Assembly: GCA_014773175.1 (NCBI GenBank)
Contig: VXCM01000309.1
Coordinates: 124,001-188,000 of the forward strand
Reading direction: 5' to 3'
Origin: Lucifuga dentata
Taxonomy: Eukaryota > Chordata > Actinopteri > Ophidiiformes > Bythitidae
DNA: 64,000 nt
A program made the translations under genes and the position numbers. The notes under the pieces are model-generated. The model ran no database searches. It was given only the letters and a program-made list of their open reading frames with translations, and was not told the DNA's origin. The first letter of the stretch is position 1. Each line of letters starts with the position of its first letter. Below are positions 57,911 to 64,000 of the stretch, piece after piece.

Positions 57911-58330
57911 GGTCAGTGTGGAGGAGAGAAGAGGAGAAGAGAGGAGAGGAGGAGAGGAGACTCCTCTCTAGGAAGATGCGCCGAGACTGTCTCTGTCACC
58001 GGGGAGAAAATGCCTCGTCAGTGTCTCATCCAGCAGCTGCTGACTCTAAAGCCCCGGTGCTCCTTTCTCTCCTGCTCCGTGCGTCCTCTACGGTTACCGG
58101 AGTCCTCATGAGCAGTAATCATGGAGGTGCAGGAGATTTCCTCCGTTTGTACCGTGCCAGGATAACCCGGGATATCACGCCGGTGGGCAGACAGACAAAC
58201 AAAACACGGCACAGGTTGCAAGCGGGGCAGAAATGACATGCAGCTCCGCCGGACGCCTCTGATTGGCTGGCCTATTTTGCGTGTGCGCTGTCATTGGGCC
58301 AATGTTGTCAAGGTGACTGGACCAGACTGG
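57911..58330 (-). promoter_or_regulatory. ssh1 5' UTR and CCAAT promoter
   Basis: Upstream of the ATG at 57910 lie a purine-rich GAGGAGA tract (5' UTR, 57916-57962) and a CpG-richer segment. Two ATTGG motifs (inverted CCAAT) at about 58261 and 58293 read as CCAAT boxes for minus-strand transcription. No TATA box is seen. Confidence 0.5.
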
Positions 58331-59353
58331 GTATTCCCAAATACAAATCTTATGAAATAATAATTCTCTTTATGTGAAGAAACGTAGAAAGGTTAACATG
58401 ATGTACGTTTTACATATTCATTATGACAAAACACTTGAGACTGTTTCTTTTTTATGATTAAAATTTAATCATTATTTGAATCTTCCTCTATCTGCCCTTT
58501 AGTACGTTTTAATTTGTAACTTGTGTGTAAATATTAGTTTAAGTCCTTTTACCTTCTTATTTTAATCATCGACTTATTCATTTTACAGTTATCTACACAC
58601 ATTTTATTTTCTTACAGAATCAAAATTTTATATATGTGTGTGTGTGTGTGTGTGTGTGGTATCATTTGTATATAGGCTCTGACCTGCTGGATATATATAT
58701 ATTTCTTATATTATTTTAATCTGACATCTTTATGTGCATGCATTGTCTCCGTGGTCTTTTCACCTGCAATTTTTTTTTAATCTTTTTGTTTTTAGCTGAC
58801 CACTTTGTCAATCAGTGTTATTGGAATGCAATTTGAGTTGCTTATAAATAAAATTTGATTGATTGATTTGAAAACTGGTTACCAACAAACACCAGACTGC
58901 TTTTGAATAACCACAAATGTATTTTAATTTTTTTTAAATGGTTACAAGAAGTCATTTTAATTTGATTGAAAACAGTATGTTCTTATTTTCTCTGTCAGAA
59001 CATGGTCTGATTTTCTAAGACTTAAATATGTTATTGTAAACAGAATCTTGTTCTTTTCCTCAAATGTGACTCTAATGTTCCCGGTGGCCTAAAATAATAA
59101 TAATAATAAATTAATGAAGACATGTCAAAAAAAAAGAACGCCACGCAAGCAGTCTAAAAGCAGTCCAACCACAAGTCTGTATCCACTGTTTTTAAGCAAA
59201 GACAGCACTTGCATGGCTTCTGTCTGGAATGACTTTGTCCTCTGTTCTTCACTCATCATGGCTCAGAGGATTCAGATCCGGCATTGAACAGCCAGTGTGA
59301 CATCCAGGAGATGAAATCTTTTGATCAGTGATCCAGCTTGTTCCTCTTAAGAT
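58331..59353. other. Intergenic between ssh1 and svop; svop 3' UTR and LINE-tail-like piece
   Basis: No coding exon after the svop stop at 59354. A GT array lies at 58635-58657. At 58845-58870, TTATAAATAAAATTTGATTG followed by GATT units looks like the 3' tail of a fish LINE on the plus strand. ATTAAA-type signals on the minus strand (near 58924 and 58954) could end svop. DAO, which lies between SSH1 and SVOP in human, is absent. Confidence 0.45.
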
Positions 59354-62300
59354 CTACTGCTGGGCTGTGGAGTGTGTCCTATCATTTGACAAGTCTGTTC
59401 TGGGTGTCGCCCGCGCTCTGGCCTGTTGTAAACTGGACTCTTGCAGACCTCTGCCTAAAGTCTCAATGGGCAGGCACAAGGACATCCCTGCAGCCAGCAG
59501 GCAACAGCCACAGTATAGTGACAGGGTCAAATACACAGAGGTCCTGAGCATTACCTGGAGCCAAAACATACACAGTGAGGAGCCTGCAGCCAACAAGAAG
59601 ACAGAGACAGACTACAGACAACCCAAATATTCCAATTAGAGCTGATACAAAAATCAGTGTCTTCCATCACTGACAAATGTGGGACATAATGGTGGTTTTG
59701 CAAGTTTGAGCCCAATAAATAATAAATGTATGTATGTTACATTACTGCCAATCATTTTCCAAAACATACCACTGTGGTGGTACATTTTTGAATTGTTTTT
59801 CTTACCTTCCAGACAGCCATTGGTTTCAGTTCAATCCAGTATTCTATAAAAATCAACTTGTAGGGACTTGAAACATGATTGAGATAAATAATCAATCACA
59901 GCAAACCACATGTTATTACTTTTTTTTTTTTTTTTTTTAATCAAACTTAATTTAAATGATTCAATACGGAGCTACACAGAAGAAAATTTATGTCTTTGCC
60001 AGGGAATATACTGTAGTACTGGAGAAATTAAAACAACCATGCATTCGACATGTGTGTAAGCAGGCAAAACATTAGCTTTTTACAGTGAGTGTATCACCTC
60101 AATGTTTGATTTTGAAAGATAAGGGGATCTGGCAAAATAACACAAAACTAAAATACAGTTTTATATTTTGGAAAATACTTGGTAGTAATGTAATGTGTAT
60201 ATGTGTAGTATTTATTGGGCTCATACATGCAAAACCACTGGTATGGGCCTTCAAGCGAAATTACTCACATTTGCTGATTCAGTTAAAAATCAAATGTCAA
60301 AATTAGTTTCTGTTCTCATTTCATACCACTGTGAAAAGAATCGCTTAGAGGTTTCAGTGCAAACATTTGTAGTTAATTATAAAGAGCATTTGTCATTATT
60401 GTTGACATTAAACATAATTAAACTATTAACACAATTAAACAAAAGATTGATCAATTAAAACAATTAAATAACCATAAAAATAACTATATTATGAAACTTG
60501 AAACTATGGATCATATTTCACTGACTAAAGAACAACAAATTTGATAGCCAGTTTGCAGTTTGCATCAAAATATATGACAGTCCCTAGTGAATTAAATGCT
60601 AATATTTTTGTGACCTCTTGACCTTTCTGTTCATATTGTGGGGTATGATTAACATTTCATCCTCTGGTGGGTTTTGAAACAGTTTTATGATCCATTAATT
60701 TTAAAACGAAAGTTTCAGCATGCCTTTTTTTTTTTTTTTTTTTTACCAAAAATGTTTACTCCCTCTTGGGTAAAACAGAAGAAACAGATATTTGTGACTC
60801 GGTAAAGCTGGTTTTTGTCGGTCAGTCCTGCATACCTGTGCCACAAAGGGAGTAAGCAGTGCTCCCAGTCTGCTCATCATACAGCAGGTTCCAATTGCTA
60901 GGGCTCTCGTTTCTGTAGGAAACACCTAATGAATGACACAAGGGACCACTTTTACCGATTATCAACTATTTGACCAAATCATCCAAGAAATACCTTTAAT
61001 GTAAATGTGTGTGTGTATATATATATATATATATGAAAAGCTATACACAGGCCTACTTCTGGTGTGTAAATGTAGACAACTTGGTATCCTGCGGCAATGA
61101 ATGCTCTGGCAATAAAGATGAAAACTGTAACAGTTATCCTATATGAAGAGAAAGCAAGAAAAGAGGTTTTATTATATTGCTGACAACACACACACATACA
61201 CACAACACACACGGACACACACACTTACCTCCCAATACAAGCATATAAAGGCAGAATGGACAAGGAATACATGATGAAGCACAGTGCCAGGCTTTTCTTC
61301 CTGCCAATATAGTCAACCATAACAAGTGTAATGAGTAGTCCTGCAATAAATATGAAAGGCAAAGCAACAGTAAACAGGTAGTTTCTTTGAAATGATGTGC
61401 AGTTATAACCTTTAACAGTGTAGTAGCATATGTTAGTCTTTTTGGAAAATGTAGGCCTGGATGTGGGTGTCTTAATGTGTAGAAAATATAATTTCAAGAA
61501 AGTCAAAATTCTTGAAAATCCAGTGTAGCCCCTTGGGCGGCCTTACTGTCGTATGATTAATGCAACAAGGATCACATGCACCAAATTTAATGGTTATCTA
61601 TGGAGTGTCTGTAGCATAAAAGTCTTCACTGGTCTATTCAGTTCCTAGGAACTGAGACCCGACACAGGACCCAAGTCAGGCAATGTGGACTCCCTATTAA
61701 CTCTGATCACATGGTGTGCTATAATTACCACATGAGAAAATGTGGACTTCTATTGGGTCTGTCCAGGTCAACTGCATTTTGGATTGGGTCCATGGGGTCC
61801 AAAATATTCGACCCGTGACAACCTTTACTTTAGAGCAATGTTTTGATGAACAAAAGTAGAACAGCTGTTTCACACAATTCCACATTGTGACAGTTGGTGG
61901 CAGTGATGTACAGTAAACATAGCAATGCAGCAGAAAAGTACAAGAAGACGTTTAGCTTATAAAGCCATTTAACCATCCTGTTTTAACCAGGCCTCCTTCA
62001 CATATTTAAAAAATGCCTTCAAACCCCTGAAGAAAAAGGGGCTAGGCCACATATAACTGTAGCTTAACTTAATAACTCAAAAAAGTTGATTTACTGTCAA
62101 GTTGCTCTTTAAGGATGTAAAAAATGCAAGTTTTCAGACCTTAAAAATAGCAGTTTTGGAAACATTTTATAAATTAGGAAATGTACTGAACATGTTTTAG
62201 ACCATATGGATCCAAACAATGTATTTTAGTGAGAATTACTGAATGTAAATATAAGTTCACTTTATAACAAAACTTCACAGTGCAGTGTACTATTAAAGTC

Positions 62301-63980
62301 AGTTACAGTTTACAATGTTAGAGAAGCAACTTGTTAAATTTTGACATTTATAGAAATTCTAAATTCTGAATTTACGTAATTATTGAGAATTCTAAATTCT
62401 GAATAATTAAGTAAATAGAAATTTAGAGGAAATTGCTTAAAATAAATCATGATTTCTCAGATATTGCACAGGATGGATGAACGTTCTTGCGGGTCTGTTT
62501 CATTTTTTCACCAAAGCTCTGAAAAAGGCTAACTTGGAGCATTCACCTGGAAATTCAGCGAAGGCCGTCCATAAAAACTCCTTGTAGTCTGCTGATGACA
62601 AATATTTGCACTCCATACTACATGTTGGTTCAGTTTTGGCCCCTTGAGTCACTATAAGGAAGAAGACACACCTGTTTTTTCCCCCCCAAAGTGAGAACAT
62701 ATCGTATTATGACCATAGTAAAAGCCTGCACTGCTCCTACGAATCCAGTTTTTACTTACCACCACATTCATCTCCATCTTGTAACAGCTCAGTCGTCAAT
62801 AAGATTATTCCATAATAGGAGAAGGTACATGCAAACCTTAGATAAAATAACACAATATACACCGTGCTATTAAGTTTTGTAAAAGCGATTGAAAATACAG
62901 TAAAGAGACAGAAGGAAAATGTGTTCTTCAAGCTACCATAAAAACCAGAGGAGAATGGTAGTACTGAGATACTGAGGAGTGAAGAGGTCTCTCATCCTTC
63001 CACGGACGTTCTGTGAAATGAAAATAAAACTCTGATTTTATCATTTTTCTCTTAAGTCATGCATTAAAGGGCATGCCACCAATTTCGCACATCAAATTCA
63101 GTTTATTGGCCATGTGGACAACTAATTAGTATGGAAATACACAGCGGCTATAGAGGGGACTCTAGAAATTTTTAGCAAATTCAACTTATAGGAGTGGCTT
63201 TTGTTTTCAAACTTGTCATCTTTAGCACGAACAAGAAGAAACCCTTGTGATGTCATAGGGGTTTCCCTGACTTTGCATATCTCCCTCTTATTTCACAAAA
63301 GCTTTTATACAGTTGTTTTCATATACAGAATAGTCTGAATGTGATGTGTACAATTGGTGGAATTCCTTCAAGCTTTGCCAAGTGTTGAGTGTTGTGTTGG
63401 ATAAATAATCTCTTTATACACATCTTGAACAAACACACAGTGTTGTGTATCTTTAATCTCACCTGTTGGTTGGCAATCAGGCGCCCTTGAGGCATGGCTT
63501 TGCCATTCTCTTTGGCAATTCGTCTTAAAGTGGCCATAGCCTTTTCTCTCTTCCCTCTCAACACGTCAAAACGAGCACTTTCAGGCAGCCACTGTGTAAT
63601 AGAAGATGACATTTAAAGGCACAAAATGTTTTATTTTAGAAGACTTGATTAATCAGCATCAACTTACAAGGCAGAGGATGAGAAATATCACCATTGGTAT
63701 CGTTGACAGGCCAAGCAGCCACCGCCAGCCCAGCGTTGGCATTACCAAAATGGCCAGAACGACCTCAAAGATAGCACCTAGTGCCCAGAAAAGCTACACA
63801 CACATATACACAAATTTCAGGTGCAGATAACTGAACAGGAATGACGTACTTCAATACTGAAATCCAGAAGAAGATATGAATTATGAAGAAAACAAGAAAG
63901 CAAATCAGCACAGTACCCCAATAACCATGATGCAGATGCCTCTCGTCTTCATCGGAAGGAATTCTGAGTACAGTGTCACC
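59354..63980 (-). CDS. svop: Synaptic vesicle 2-related protein (SVOP), 3' part
   Basis: Ten exons of the C-terminal part: 63980-63917, 63793-63668, 63591-63463, 63010-62937, 62836-62760, 62651-62547, 61340-61229, 61138-61057, 60925-60836, 59554-59354. Phases agree throughout. The 5' exons lie beyond the right edge. SVOP is a 12-segment major facilitator superfamily protein of synaptic vesicles with unknown substrate that binds nucleotides. Visible blocks: [99 protein letters not shown] and [14 protein letters not shown]. The last two follow human SVOP, not the paralogue SVOPL (SLCRIGAM, KGRALQ). The C-terminal tail after QESS is not conserved. Position beside ssh1 supports svop. Confidence 0.9.
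59681..60249. mobile_element. TTAA-type inverted-repeat element, copy E (svop intron)
   Basis: Oriented opposite to copy A: CTTACCTTCCAGACAGCCAT and CAACTTGTAGGGACTTGAAA are reverse complements of family blocks. The ends (GGGACATAATGGTGG, and GGTATGGGCCT before TCAA) are decayed. It contains a T run at 59921-59938. Confidence 0.7.
61900..62115. repeat. Repeat shared with ssh1 intron 2 (inverted)
   Basis: CTTCACATATTTAAAAAATG, CCTTCAAACC and GGGGCTAGGCCACA are reverse complements, with mismatches, of the segment at about 52625-52700. The end GCTCTTTAAGG matches the outer element's terminus. It lies in the svop intron between the exons at 62547 and 61340. Confidence 0.55.
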
Positions 63981-64000
63981 CTAAAAAGAGACTGAATGTT

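Noticed and set aside
58018..58239. 73-aa minus frame upstream of ssh1
   Set aside because: It lies in the ssh1 5' UTR/promoter; the conserved MALVTLQRSP start at 57910 is used instead.

Overview
The window is vertebrate nuclear DNA, almost certainly from a teleost fish. It has small exons split by GT-AG introns, no bacterial-type gene packing, many microsatellites, fish-type interspersed repeats, and proteins that read as orthologues of human genes. Fifteen single N characters mark contig joins; three of them sit between exact duplicated overlaps.

Layout from left to right: rnf185 (minus, ER-associated RING ubiquitin ligase), a chemerin-receptor-like GPCR (minus, cmklr1 type), iscu (plus, mitochondrial Fe-S scaffold), tmem119 (minus), selplg (minus, PSGL-1), coro1c (minus, coronin-1C), ssh1 (minus, slingshot cofilin phosphatase) and the 3' part of svop (minus, synaptic vesicle 2-related transporter), which runs off the right edge. 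Exon boundaries were placed by hand from splice signals and reading phase. Most reconstructed proteins come out at family length (RNF185 192 aa, ISCU 165 aa, coronin-1C 477 aa), and the SSH1 model puts the catalytic cysteine at residue 393, as in human SSH1.

Apart from rnf185 the gene order is that of human 12q23-q24 (SVOP, SSH1, CORO1C, SELPLG, TMEM119, ISCU, CMKLR1), with DAO, SART3 and FICD absent from the interval. Coronin-1C and slingshot act on the same process (actin/cofilin turnover) and are neighbours here, as in human.

The most interesting object is an 851-codon single exon at 34933-37486, between coro1c and ssh1. It is a long, acidic, low-complexity, proline-rich reading frame with a Kozak-perfect start, its own upstream noncoding exon (donor at 39565) and a strong splice donor just before its apparent stop. 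Spliced to the first coding exon of coro1c it stays in frame, which predicts a coronin-1C isoform of about 1,330 aa with an N-terminal extension larger than the coronin itself.

The non-coding part carries at least six copies of one TTAA-flanked inverted-repeat element, a Tc1/mariner-type MITE, a second Tc1-like MITE, LINE-tail-like pieces, nested repeats in ssh1 intron 2, and dinucleotide arrays lying directly against splice donors in three genes.
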